Positions 34,417 to 42,480 of a stretch of DNA of 64,000 bases are shown piece after piece. The DNA is from Phycisphaerae bacterium (lineage in GTDB: Bacteria > Planctomycetota > Phycisphaerae > UBA1845). Positions within the stretch are counted from its first letter, which is position 1; the number at the start of each line of letters is the position of its first letter. Below the pieces are notes generated by a model. The model had not been told where the DNA came from and did no database searches. It saw only the letters and a list, made by a program, of their open reading frames with translations. The position numbers were made by a program, and so were the translations under genes. The stretch covers positions 1 to 64,000 of the forward strand of contig JAJDDT010000050.1 in assembly GCA_029260165.1 (NCBI GenBank). Reading direction: 5' to 3'.

Positions 34417-36237
34417 ATGAATCCCCCATCGACGCCCACGAACACGGGACCGGATGCGGCGACGTCAGATTCGCCCGATCTCCTCCCCGTTCGCATGATC
34501 AACGAATTCGCCTACTGCCCCCGACTGTTCCATCTCATGCGCGTCGAGGGCCGTTGGGCGGACAACGTCTACACCATCGAGGGCAAAGCCGTCCATCGGC
34601 GCGTCGACCAACTCGATCACGTCCTGCCGAACGCCGACGGAGTCACCACGGAGGCATCCACGTCCGATACAGATTCGTCGGAAGAAACGGACCAACGTCC
34701 TGCCGCGAAGAAAACGACATCCGCCTCCACGAGCGACACCGATGAGCCACCCGTCGTGACACGCAGCGTCCCTCTGGACAGCACCCGTCTGGGACTGACA
34801 GCCAAACTCGATCTCGTATCCACCGCCGCCGGACCGGACGGCGTTTCTGAAGCGGTTCCCGTCGAAACCAAGCGAGGCCGCGTCCCCAAAACCCCCGAGC
34901 GATCCTACGAACCCGAACGCGTGCAACTCATGGCCCAGGGACTACTGCTCCGCGAGCATGACTACCGCTGTGATCACGGCGTGCTCTATTTTTCCGGCTC
35001 GCGAACGCGCGTGGACGTTCCGTTCACACCGGAACTGGAGGCCCGCACGATCGCGTTGATCGAGCAGGCTCGTCAAGCCGCAACACAACGCGATCTGCCG
35101 CCACCTCTCGACGACAGTCCCAAATGCGCCGGATGTTCGCTCAATGGAATCTGTCTCCCGGACGAGACTCTCGCCCTCCAACAGGTTCCACCGGACACCG
35201 TCGCACCGAACGTCCGCAGGCTCTACCCTTCACGCGACGACGCACTCCCATTCTACGTCCAGGAGCAGGGCACCAAAGTCGGCAAGTCCGGTAAGACCCT
35301 CATCGTAAAAAAGAGCGGCGAGGAGTTGGGACGAGCCAAGCTCAAGAACGTCAGCCAACTCGTACTCTGTGGGAACATCTCCGTCTCCGCACAAACGACG
35401 CACCTGCTCTGCGACGCAGGCATCCCCATTGTCCACCTGTCGAGCGGCAACTGGTTCTACGGCATCACGCACGGGATCCACCTGCGCAACGCCTACGATC
35501 GTGCAGCCCAGTTCGCAGTCGCAACGCAGCCGGATCGCTGCCTTGAATTCGCCAGGAGCCTCGTCGCCGCAAAGGGTGTCAACCAGCGCACCATGATACG
35601 CAGAAACGCGTCACCCCCGGACGATATTCTGCGAGACATGAACGACCTGATCGCTCGCGTACCCAGTGCCGCCGGCCTGCCGCAACTCCTCGGATTCGAG
35701 GGCAATCTGGCCGCCTGCTATTTCCGCCACTTCGCCGACATGCTCAAACCGCGCGACTTCGATGCCCGGTTCGATCTCGCCGGCAGAAACCGTCGCCCTC
35801 CCAGAGACCCCGTCAACGCCATGCTGTCTTTTGGTTATTCATTACTGACCAAAGAGTTCACCGTCGCGCTGTTGGCCGAGGGACTCGATCCGTGGTGGGG
35901 TTTGTACCATCAGCCGCGACATGGGAGGCCAGCACTCGCGTTGGATCTCATGGAACCCTTTCGACCGCTTGTCGTCGACTCCGCCGTCGTCTCAGCCATC
36001 AACACAGGCATGGTCCGCGCCGCCGACTTCACACGATCCGCCAACGGGTGCATGCTGAAAGCCCCGGGTCGCAAGGGTTTCATTCGGGCGTACGAAAACC
36101 GCCTCGATCAGATCGTCACGCATCCGGTCTTCGACTACCAGTGCGCTTGGCGCGCCATGATCCGACTGCATGCCAAACTGTTCAGCCGTTGGCTTCGCGG
36201 CGACGTCCCAACCTATTCAAGTATCACGACGCGCTGA
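34417..36237 (+). CDS. cas4-cas1: Cas4-Cas1 fusion (CRISPR adaptation)
   Basis: 606 aa from MNPPSTPTN, preceded by TTGGAGG. Cas4 is first: the cluster Cys in EFAYCPRLFHLM, nuclease residues in VPVETKRGRV, and the C-terminal cluster cysteines in CAGCSLNGIC. A Ser/Thr/Asp-rich linker (about residues 70-110) is inserted into the Cas4 part. Cas1 follows from about residue 270 with the metal residues in LLGFEGNLAACYF, GLYHQPRHGRPALALDLMEPFRP. Such fusions occur in subtype I-G and select spacers with the right PAM. Confidence 0.94.
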   Translation: MNPPSTPTNTGPDAATSDSPDLLPVRMINEFAYCPRLFHLMRVEGRWADNVYTIEGKAVHRRVDQLDHVLPNADGVTTEASTSDTDSSEETDQRPAAKKTTSASTSDTDEPPVVTRSVPLDSTRLGLTAKLDLVSTAAGPDGVSEAVPVETKRGRVPKTPERSYEPERVQLMAQGLLLREHDYRCDHGVLYFSGSRTRVDVPFTPELEARTIALIEQARQAATQRDLPPPLDDSPKCAGCSLNGICLPDETLALQQVPPDTVAPNVRRLYPSRDDALPFYVQEQGTKVGKSGKTLIVKKSGEELGRAKLKNVSQLVLCGNISVSAQTTHLLCDAGIPIVHLSSGNWFYGITHGIHLRNAYDRAAQFAVATQPDRCLEFARSLVAAKGVNQRTMIRRNASPPDDILRDMNDLIARVPSAAGLPQLLGFEGNLAACYFRHFADMLKPRDFDARFDLAGRNRRPPRDPVNAMLSFGYSLLTKEFTVALLAEGLDPWWGLYHQPRHGRPALALDLMEPFRPLVVDSAVVSAINTGMVRAADFTRSANGCMLKAPGRKGFIRAYENRLDQIVTHPVFDYQCAWRAMIRLHAKLFSRWLRGDVPTYSSITTR

Positions 36238-36238
36238 C

Positions 36239-36529
36239 ATGGCACGAAAACAATTCCTCATCACCTACGACGTCAGCGATGACAAACGACGCAACAGTTT
36301 GTTCAGGACACTCACCGCCAACGGCGACCATGTGCAATTCAGCGTCTTTCTCTGCGCGTTGAACCCAATGGAACTCGCCGGCTTGCGTGCTGTGATGAAT
36401 GAAACAATCAATCACCGCGAGGATCAGGTCGTTATCGTTGACCTCGGAAATGCGAATTCCGACGCCTCGCCCCTTCTCGATTGCCTCGGAAAACGATATA
36501 ATCCGCCGACACGCGTGCAGGTGATCTGA
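36239..36529 (+). CDS. cas2: Cas2
   Basis: 96 aa from MARKQFLITYDVSDDKRRNSLFRTL; the conserved Asp of the ferredoxin-fold core is in TYDVSD. It forms the integrase core with Cas1. It starts one base after the cas4-cas1 stop. The ORF-track start 23 residues earlier lies inside cas1. Confidence 0.95.
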   Translation: MARKQFLITYDVSDDKRRNSLFRTLTANGDHVQFSVFLCALNPMELAGLRAVMNETINHREDQVVIVDLGNANSDASPLLDCLGKRYNPPTRVQVI

Positions 36530-36713
36530 CGCGATTTGGACTCGCGAGCACCCTCGTGGTCCGCAAAACCAGGCCGTCACTCGTAGTCCCTGGCTGACAG
36601 GCACTTATGTGAGACATAACAACGGAGATCGAATGCAGAAAGTACGAAAAAAGACCAACCGCTCGCTAACGAACGTGCAAGTGCTTGCGAAGCAGGAGTT
36701 TACGGCGAAAGCC
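36530..36713 (+). promoter_or_regulatory. CRISPR leader
   Basis: 184 bases between cas2 and the first repeat. The distal repeat of the array is the degenerate one, so the leader lies on this side. It contains the perfect inverted repeat TTATGT-GAG-ACATAA (36605-36619) and only a weak promoter-like pair (CTGACA near 36594). No ORF. Confidence 0.6.
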
Positions 36714-37032
36714 ATTCCCACGACCAAAAGGCCGTGGCCCCATTGAAGCGGTGTCAGGATATGCTCGGGCCACTCAACCGACCACCAATTCCCACGACCA
36801 AAAGGCCGTGGCCCCATTGAAGCCAGAGCTTACAAACTCCGGCGTCGCAAGCATCACAGATTCCCACGACCAAAAGGCCGTGGCCCCATTGAAGCTCTTT
36901 CCGAGGAAATGATCGATCTAATCAACGCAGAATTCCCACGACCAAAAGGCCGTGGCCCCATTGAAGCACCGAACACGAGCTGGGATTGGCCACGCTGCTG
37001 ATGCATTCCCACGACCAAAAGGCCGTGGCCCC
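36714..37032 (+). CRISPR. CRISPR array, 5 repeats, 4 spacers
   Basis: Repeats of 36 bp start at 36714, 36788, 36860, 36932 and 37005. The first four are identical (ATTCCCACGACC...CCCCATTGAAGC); the fifth keeps its first 28 bases and then diverges, as expected for the leader-distal end. Spacers are 38, 36, 36 and 37 bp. The stem CCACGACC/GGCCGTGG has an AAAA loop and the 3' end ATTGAAGC would be the 8-nt crRNA handle. The short array suggests low recent acquisition. Confidence 0.97.
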
Positions 37033-37153
37033 CAGTGTTCGGGATTATCAAACTGGTGACGGGCTACAGACAGACGCTGTTGCATGGCTTCGAGAACGTC
37101 AACGGCGACAGATCGGCCCGTCGGAGCGGTGGCCGCCAGGTCCGACAGACTGG

Positions 37154-37159
37154 TAGAAT
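37154..37159 (+). promoter_or_regulatory. Extended -10 element before baiN-like gene
   Basis: TGGTAGAAT ends six bases before the ATG at 37166, so transcription would begin at or next to the start codon. No Shine-Dalgarno is visible, consistent with a leaderless mRNA. Confidence 0.4.
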
Positions 37160-37165
37160 TCCATC

Positions 37166-38422
37166 ATGCAACAATCCCCCAACGTCATCATCGTCGGCGC
37201 GGGCGCAGCTGGACTCGCCACCGCCATTTTCACCGCGCGAAACGAATCCGCGGGACCAGTCACCCTGCTCGATGGTGCCCCGAAAATCGGTGCCAAAATC
37301 CTCGTCTCAGGCGGCGGACGATGCAACGTCACCAACACAAACGTCACCACCGACGACTTCTACGGCGGAAACAAAAACATCATCCGCAACATCCTCAAAC
37401 GATTCGACCACTCAGATGCCCGAAAATTCTTCACCCGTCTCGGCGTCCCGCTCCACGAGGAAACACACGGCAAACTCTTCCCCGACACCAACAAAGCCCA
37501 ATCCGTCCTCGACGCCCTTGTCTCCGAAGCCAAACGACTCAACGTCACCATTCACCCCAGCCACCGCGTCACCGAAATCACCCGCGACCAGAACGGCTTC
37601 AACCTGTCTGTCACCACCAATGACAAAACCGAGACATGGCACGCCATCCGCCTCGTCCTCGCCACCGGGGGAAAATCACTCCCCAAAACCGGCAGCGACG
37701 GACTCGGATTACAACTCGCTCAATCCCTGGGACACACCATCATCGAAACAACACCCGCACTCGACCCGCTCATCCTCGCCGGTGATTTCCACTCTGAACT
37801 CACCGGCATCACCCACGACATCACCCTCAACATTCAAACGGCCGGCGAAAAACAAATCCGCATCACAGGCCCCGTCGTCTGGACCCACTTCGGACTCAGC
37901 GGACCAGCAGCCATGAACGCCTCACGCTTCTGGCATCGAGCGAAAATCGAAGACAGGGACATCCGCATGACCGCCAATTTCACCATTCATCAAACATTCG
38001 ACCAGCTCGACGAAACCCTGCAATCCACAACGACCGACCGCCCCAAAGCCCGCGTCACCACCATCGTCCACCAATGGCTTCCCCAACGAATGGCCGATGC
38101 GATTTGCAATTCAGTCAACATCCCCAACGATCTCGAAATGGGCAATCTCACCCGCGACGCCCGCCGAAAACTCACCCACGCGTTAACCGACTGGCCTGTC
38201 GAAATCATCGGCACCAGAGGCTACAAATACGCCGAGGTCACCGCCGGCGGAATCCCGCTATCCGAAATCGACCCCAAAACAATGGGCTCCAGAAAATGCA
38301 GGGGATTATTCCTGGTCGGCGAAATCCTCAACGCCGATGCCCGTATCGGAGGCTTCAACTTCCAATGGGCATGGTCCACCGCCCACGTCGCCGGCCAGTC
38401 GCTCGGATATCGCCGTCAATGA
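37166..38422 (+). CDS. BaiN/YhiN (HI0933) family flavoprotein
   Basis: 418 aa. FAD-binding motif IIVGAGAAGLATAI at the N-terminus, the family motif LVSGGGRCNVTN, GGKSLPKTGSDGLG, and the C-terminal EVTAGGIPLSEIDP...GLFLVGEILNADARIGGFNFQWAWSTAHVAG. Family members are NAD(P)/FAD oxidoreductases, one being a bile-acid reductase; the physiological substrate here is unknown. Its codons are strongly rich in C, unlike the genes around it. Confidence 0.9.
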   Translation: MQQSPNVIIVGAGAAGLATAIFTARNESAGPVTLLDGAPKIGAKILVSGGGRCNVTNTNVTTDDFYGGNKNIIRNILKRFDHSDARKFFTRLGVPLHEETHGKLFPDTNKAQSVLDALVSEAKRLNVTIHPSHRVTEITRDQNGFNLSVTTNDKTETWHAIRLVLATGGKSLPKTGSDGLGLQLAQSLGHTIIETTPALDPLILAGDFHSELTGITHDITLNIQTAGEKQIRITGPVVWTHFGLSGPAAMNASRFWHRAKIEDRDIRMTANFTIHQTFDQLDETLQSTTTDRPKARVTTIVHQWLPQRMADAICNSVNIPNDLEMGNLTRDARRKLTHALTDWPVEIIGTRGYKYAEVTAGGIPLSEIDPKTMGSRKCRGLFLVGEILNADARIGGFNFQWAWSTAHVAGQSLGYRRQ

Positions 38423-38444
38423 ACGAATTCGCCGCCGCAACCGC

Positions 38445-38903
38445 TCAGGAGTCGACGTCGTTCGTCCGATCCCGCCGCCGTTGTCGCGACGTCTGTTGGA
38501 TCGACCATATTCGGTCGGGCATGACCCTCGGTTTGCCATTCTTGTCAACGCAGGCAAGCGTGGTGGTCGCGGTGGCCTTCGTTTGTCCATCGACGAGCAG
38601 TTCGTAGGCGTGATCGATGCGCGTACGCGTGAAACGTTCAACATGCGTGCGGACGGTGACGAGGTCGTCGTAGTGGACAGGCCTCCGGAATCGCGTGCTC
38701 ATGCTTGCGACGACGAAAAAAACGCCCTCGACCTCCAGTTCCCGATAGGCAATCCCCTGATCGCGGAGCGCTTCGGTGCGGGCTTCCTCAAGGAACGCGG
38801 CGTAGTTCCCGTGGTGCACACAGCCCATCTGGTCGCACTCCGCGTAGCGAACGCGGATAACATGTTCGTGAGACGGGTTGTCGGACATGGGAAATTGGGG
38901 CAA
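38445..38903 (-). CDS. 4HBT acyl-CoA thioesterase
   Basis: 152 aa hot-dog fold protein. The active-site segment VRYAECDQMGCVHHGNYAAFLEEAR has the catalytic Asp as in YbgC and 4-hydroxybenzoyl-CoA thioesterases. It hydrolyses acyl-CoA thioesters; chain length is not predictable. The C-terminal ~20 residues are basic and disordered. Start MPQFPMSDN; the second Met is equally possible. Confidence 0.88.
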   Translation of the reverse strand: MPQFPMSDNPSHEHVIRVRYAECDQMGCVHHGNYAAFLEEARTEALRDQGIAYRELEVEGVFFVVASMSTRFRRPVHYDDLVTVRTHVERFTRTRIDHAYELLVDGQTKATATTTLACVDKNGKPRVMPDRIWSIQQTSRQRRRDRTNDVDS

Positions 38904-38964
38904 TCTCCTTTCAATCGGTCAGTTTATCCAAAATCGAAAACAAGTCACCGTTTCTGTCCGACCA

Positions 38965-39180
38965 TCAATGGGGTCGCAATTCTTCGCCAATACCGTCGAC
39001 GAAAAACTCCACGCACCCACAACGCGGGCAGACATAAACGTCAAAATGCTCTTTTGCAACGAAAAACTCGCCGATCTCGCCAAGCCAGCCCCAGTTTGTC
39101 CCCTCATGAAACCGTTTGGTGCCCGTAAACTCCATCGTGACGCTGCAACGCTTGCACTCAACACCCATGTATTCTCCCAT
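38965..39180 (-). CDS. Small zinc-ribbon protein
   Basis: 71 aa. CKRCSVTMEF near the N-terminus and VCPRCGCVEFFVDG near the C-terminus make a single Cys4 zinc ribbon around a Gly/Trp-rich loop. Such proteins often sit alone and have no assigned role. Start MGEYMGVEC; the internal Met is an alternative. Confidence 0.7.
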   Translation of the reverse strand: MGEYMGVECKRCSVTMEFTGTKRFHEGTNWGWLGEIGEFFVAKEHFDVYVCPRCGCVEFFVDGIGEELRPH

Positions 39181-39314
39181 CGTTTCGCTCCCTTCCGGTC
39201 AGCCTCGATTCCGAAAACCTCCCGTCACCGTACCAACGGAGCACCCATTCCGCGATGACAATCCGCTGGCGAATCCGGATCGCAGTGAACCAGAGGGATC
39301 CCCACATGAAAACG

Positions 39315-39725
39315 CTATTTCCTGTTCTTCAACCGTCGGACGAATTTCAACCCGGACCAGATTTCGTCCACCGCGCATATCTTGATATCCACCAAACCAG
39401 TGGCCAACCCCATCTCGCGGACGATCGATTCGGTGACGTCGGTCGAGACACCGGAAGATTTCTTAGGCCAGAATATCCACAACATCCCGTCGCGCGACAA
39501 CGCTTCCGGATAGCGGGCGAGGTCTTTTTCGAGATCCCTGACCCGTTTGGCAAACAGGTGAATGAAATCAAGCCCGGACACCAGTCGTTTCCTGCGATCA
39601 ACCTCATCGGGCAACGGTCCGAGCGTGGCGTCGTAGTCATCGGGCGGCCTGACGATCAGAATCCGGAAGCCCGACCTGATCCCGAGTTTTTTGATGGGCG
39701 GTGTTCCTGAATAACCAGCCGGCAT
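39315..39725 (-). CDS. DUF3052 family protein
   Basis: 136 aa. It starts AGYSGTPPIKKLGIRSGFRILIV and contains DFIHLFAKRVRDLEK, DGMLWIFWPKKSSGVSTDVTE and KICAVDEIWSGLKFV, the DUF3052 pattern. Family function is not established. Confidence 0.85.
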   Translation of the reverse strand: MPAGYSGTPPIKKLGIRSGFRILIVRPPDDYDATLGPLPDEVDRRKRLVSGLDFIHLFAKRVRDLEKDLARYPEALSRDGMLWIFWPKKSSGVSTDVTESIVREMGLATGLVDIKICAVDEIWSGLKFVRRLKNRK

Positions 39726-39767
39726 GATTCATGTCCCTCGTAATGACGGACCGATTATAGCTGCAGA

Positions 39768-40277
39768 ATGGCCAACCTGCAGGGAAAGAAGGATCCGTTG
39801 AGGCGCTGTACCCGTTTAATGCATTTTGGTGTTACGTCATTATTGACAATAGGTTGCGCAATTTTTTCGGCGTCGGGCTGCTCGATGATAACCGCGAGCG
39901 AGCAAATTGAAGCATCGCTGTTCGATCAGGCACGCGATTGGAACAACGGTGATATTGAAGGGTTCATGAAGGGTTATTGGCGATCGCCGGCGCTGACTTT
40001 TTCATCCGGTGGGACCGTCGAACATGGATGGCGACCGACGCTCGAGCGGTATCAGCGGCGGTATCCGACAACTGAAGAAATGGGCCACCTGACGTTTGAC
40101 GGGTTGGAAATCGAATTGCTCGATGAGGATGTCGCGATGGTACTTGGCGAGTGGCTTTTGTTGCGCGCGGACGGAGTGGTCGGCGGGAACTTCACACTCG
40201 TGCTTCGGCGGATATCAGGGCGGTGGAAAATCGTCCACGACCATACGTCTGTGCGGACGTCCGATAACACAGAATAG
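39768..40277 (+). CDS. Exported SnoaL/DUF4440-like lipoprotein
   Basis: 169 aa (or 152 from the internal Met at 39819). A signal segment ends in a lipobox IFSASGC. The mature part (IEASLFDQARDWNNGDIEGFMKGYW...LVLRRISGRWKIVHDHTS) has the shape of DUF4440/SnoaL-type cone folds that bind small ligands. No Shine-Dalgarno settles the start. Confidence 0.75.
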   Translation: MANLQGKKDPLRRCTRLMHFGVTSLLTIGCAIFSASGCSMITASEQIEASLFDQARDWNNGDIEGFMKGYWRSPALTFSSGGTVEHGWRPTLERYQRRYPTTEEMGHLTFDGLEIELLDEDVAMVLGEWLLLRADGVVGGNFTLVLRRISGRWKIVHDHTSVRTSDNTE

Positions 40278-40474
40278 CGTAAATCCGCCCGAACAGCCTC
40301 GCGACGTGTTGGGGTGGTTCGACAATGATTATCCGTAACCCGTTGTTTTTCAACGACTTGCGGCTAATTCAGGAGAACGGTTGCTTCGGAGCGTGGATAG
40401 ACGCTAGGATTTCCCGACCGTGGCGCGGTTCACAATTGGGGTTCATCCGCTACCGATACTGAAATACGAGGACT

Positions 40475-41143
40475 ATGAGGCGGACACACAGGACATTGAT
40501 CGTTGTATTCGCGTCGGCTGCGTTGCTGCCGGCGATTTCGACCCTGGCTGAGGCGGGCAAGGACGGCAGGCACGCCGGGGCCGAGCGGGTATCAGCGGGT
40601 TCGGGGTCTGCTTCTGACCTGCCCGGACGCCGGGCGCGCAGCGGCCGATTGGAGACCGTGTCGAAGGTTGAACTCGACCGGTATATGGGCACATGGTATG
40701 AAATTGCCCGCTTTGACAATCGTTTCCAGCGCGGCACGGTCGCAACGACGAGCGAATTTTTGCGACGTGACGACGGAACGATCGCGGTGACCATGACCGC
40801 GCGCAAACGCGATCTTGACGGCAAGTTGAAAAAATCAAACGCCAGGGGTTGGATCGTCGACAACCCGGCCAACGCAAAATGGAAGGTTCAGTTTGTCTGG
40901 CCTTTTCGGTCGGACTACTGGATCATCGATCTGTGCGACCAATACAGCTACGCTGTGGTCGGTCAGCCGTCACGGAAGAATGTGTGGATCATCAGTCGCG
41001 AACCGGTGATGGAAAAAGCGACGTACGATCGCATCTGCAAGAAGCTGGCGGGGCTGGGATTCGATCCTGCCAAACTCGTGCGAACCCCGCAACCCGATAT
41101 TGGTCAGCCCACCGACGCACACCTCGCGAGTTCCTCAAAATAG
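40475..41143 (+). CDS. blc: Bacterial lipocalin (Blc-like)
   Basis: 222 aa. A signal peptide precedes a ~40-residue linker and a lipocalin barrel: the GxW motif in YMGTWYEIARFDNRF, then YWIIDLCDQYSYAVVGQPSRKNVWIISREP. Related proteins bind lysophospholipids at the outer membrane. Here no lipobox Cys is seen, so it may be soluble in the periplasm. Confidence 0.9.
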   Translation: MRRTHRTLIVVFASAALLPAISTLAEAGKDGRHAGAERVSAGSGSASDLPGRRARSGRLETVSKVELDRYMGTWYEIARFDNRFQRGTVATTSEFLRRDDGTIAVTMTARKRDLDGKLKKSNARGWIVDNPANAKWKVQFVWPFRSDYWIIDLCDQYSYAVVGQPSRKNVWIISREPVMEKATYDRICKKLAGLGFDPAKLVRTPQPDIGQPTDAHLASSSK

Positions 41144-41175
41144 CGCCGGTCGAGCCGCGATCGCGCTGTCTGCGT

Positions 41176-41886
41176 TTAGTCTCGCGCCTGCATGAACAGG
41201 CGTAACACATACCAGAACATCATGGCGACGGATGCGAAGAGTTCGAGCGAGGCTCCCACATATCGGTCGCGCGGATAATGGTGGAGGATTTTCGAGGTGT
41301 CGTAGAGAATGGCAGCGCCCGCGAAGCACACCATGAGCGCGCTGAACCACGGGCCTAATGTGAATCCCATAATGAGCGAAAGAACGATCGCGACCATGGC
41401 GCAAAGCCCGATCCACATCAGCAAGCCGCGCAGGAACGAGAAATCCTTTCGCGTGACAAACACAATGCCGGTCAACCCGATGAACGCGACGATGGTGAAG
41501 GCGGCTGCGATGCCGATGACACCCGAATAGTATTGGTTGGCCATGTAGAGCAATGGGACAAAGATGATCGCTTCTGCGCCGACAAACATCGCCAGGGCGG
41601 CGTATTGAAGGGCTTTGGACTCGACGTTGTGGGCCAGACGGGTTGCAAACCAACTGACGAGAACGAACCCGCCAATCACGACAAGCCAGCCGCCGGGCAG
41701 GCTCATCAGGGTATTGGTGATGCCCTGAGCTGCGCCGGAGGTAAAGATGGCCATCTCGACGCAGGTGAAGGTGAGAATCGCGCCGACAAGGTGCAGATAG
41801 GTCAGAAAGATGAACCGGGCACGGGCATCTACGGAATCATGCAGGATGGCTCCGGGGGTCGCGGTCGTCTGAAACTGGTTGTACAT
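41176..41886 (-). CDS. Bax inhibitor-1/YccA family membrane protein
   Basis: 236 aa with seven hydrophobic helices and the BI-1 pattern: RARFIFLTYLHLVGAILTF at the start, and FAGAAILYDTSKILHHYPRDRYVGASLELFASVAMMFWYVLRLF with the conserved Asp pair at the end. Members act as pH-gated calcium leak channels or protease modulators. AGGAG lies before the start. Confidence 0.92.
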   Translation of the reverse strand: MYNQFQTTATPGAILHDSVDARARFIFLTYLHLVGAILTFTCVEMAIFTSGAAQGITNTLMSLPGGWLVVIGGFVLVSWFATRLAHNVESKALQYAALAMFVGAEAIIFVPLLYMANQYYSGVIGIAAAFTIVAFIGLTGIVFVTRKDFSFLRGLLMWIGLCAMVAIVLSLIMGFTLGPWFSALMVCFAGAAILYDTSKILHHYPRDRYVGASLELFASVAMMFWYVLRLFMQARD

Positions 41887-42250
41887 GTCGAAGCTCCTGT
41901 GGTCGGGATTGGGCGAACATTGAGTTCTGTGTCGGTCCGAACGGTGTTGAAATTATCGACATCCGATCCGTGAGGCAAGTTCCCGGTCGGGCTGTTCCGG
42001 CGATCCCTGTCGATGGAATCCAACAGTCTTGTATCGAGAAGTCCTGGCTGATTTTGTTGAGAAAACCGGAAAGGACAGCGTCGCAATCGCGTGGCTGCTG
42101 GAATTGACGGTGAGATCCAATTGGCTGATGCGCGTAAGCCTTTTCTGGAAAAGAAGTTAGGAAGTTTCCCGGCGTGGCGACCGGCGTTGAGGCGCGACCT
42201 TTCGGGGGGGGGTTATCTCGATTTTGAAAAAACGAACCGGCTGACAATTC

Positions 42251-42280
42251 TTGACGAAAATGTCCGATGTTGGGTATAAC
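42251..42280 (+). promoter_or_regulatory. Promoter of thrS-infC
   Basis: TTGACG, 18 bases, TATAAC. A hairpin CGGTCAG...CTGACCG (about 42295-42322) opens the ~195-base leader; a T-run near 42440 could mark an attenuator. The rest of 41887-42250 holds nothing I can assign. Confidence 0.55.
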
Positions 42281-42480
42281 TGAGCGACGGTCAGCGGGAA
42301 GTTGCCCCTGACCGAGGTCGATGAATTGTGTGTGAGACGGCTCGAAGCCATTTGCGCGTGTATTTACAAGCCATGTTCACAGTTTAGGTCATGTGGGACT
42401 ACTGTGTCGGTTTGTGCGCGCTGACAGCTTTGTGCCGTTCTTTTTTTGATGATTGTGCAACAACGTAGCGGAGCAGACCA

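Noticed and set aside
36605-37051. ORFs with repeated MGPRPFGRGN
   Set aside because: They are translations of the CRISPR repeat on the minus strand.
37035-37916. 293-aa Ser/Thr/Pro-rich ORF on the plus strand
   Set aside because: It is a frame shadow of the BaiN/YhiN flavoprotein gene.
42287-42480. T-box leader before thrS
   Set aside because: The T-box sequence (TGGnACCGCG-like) was not found; only a simple hairpin is present.
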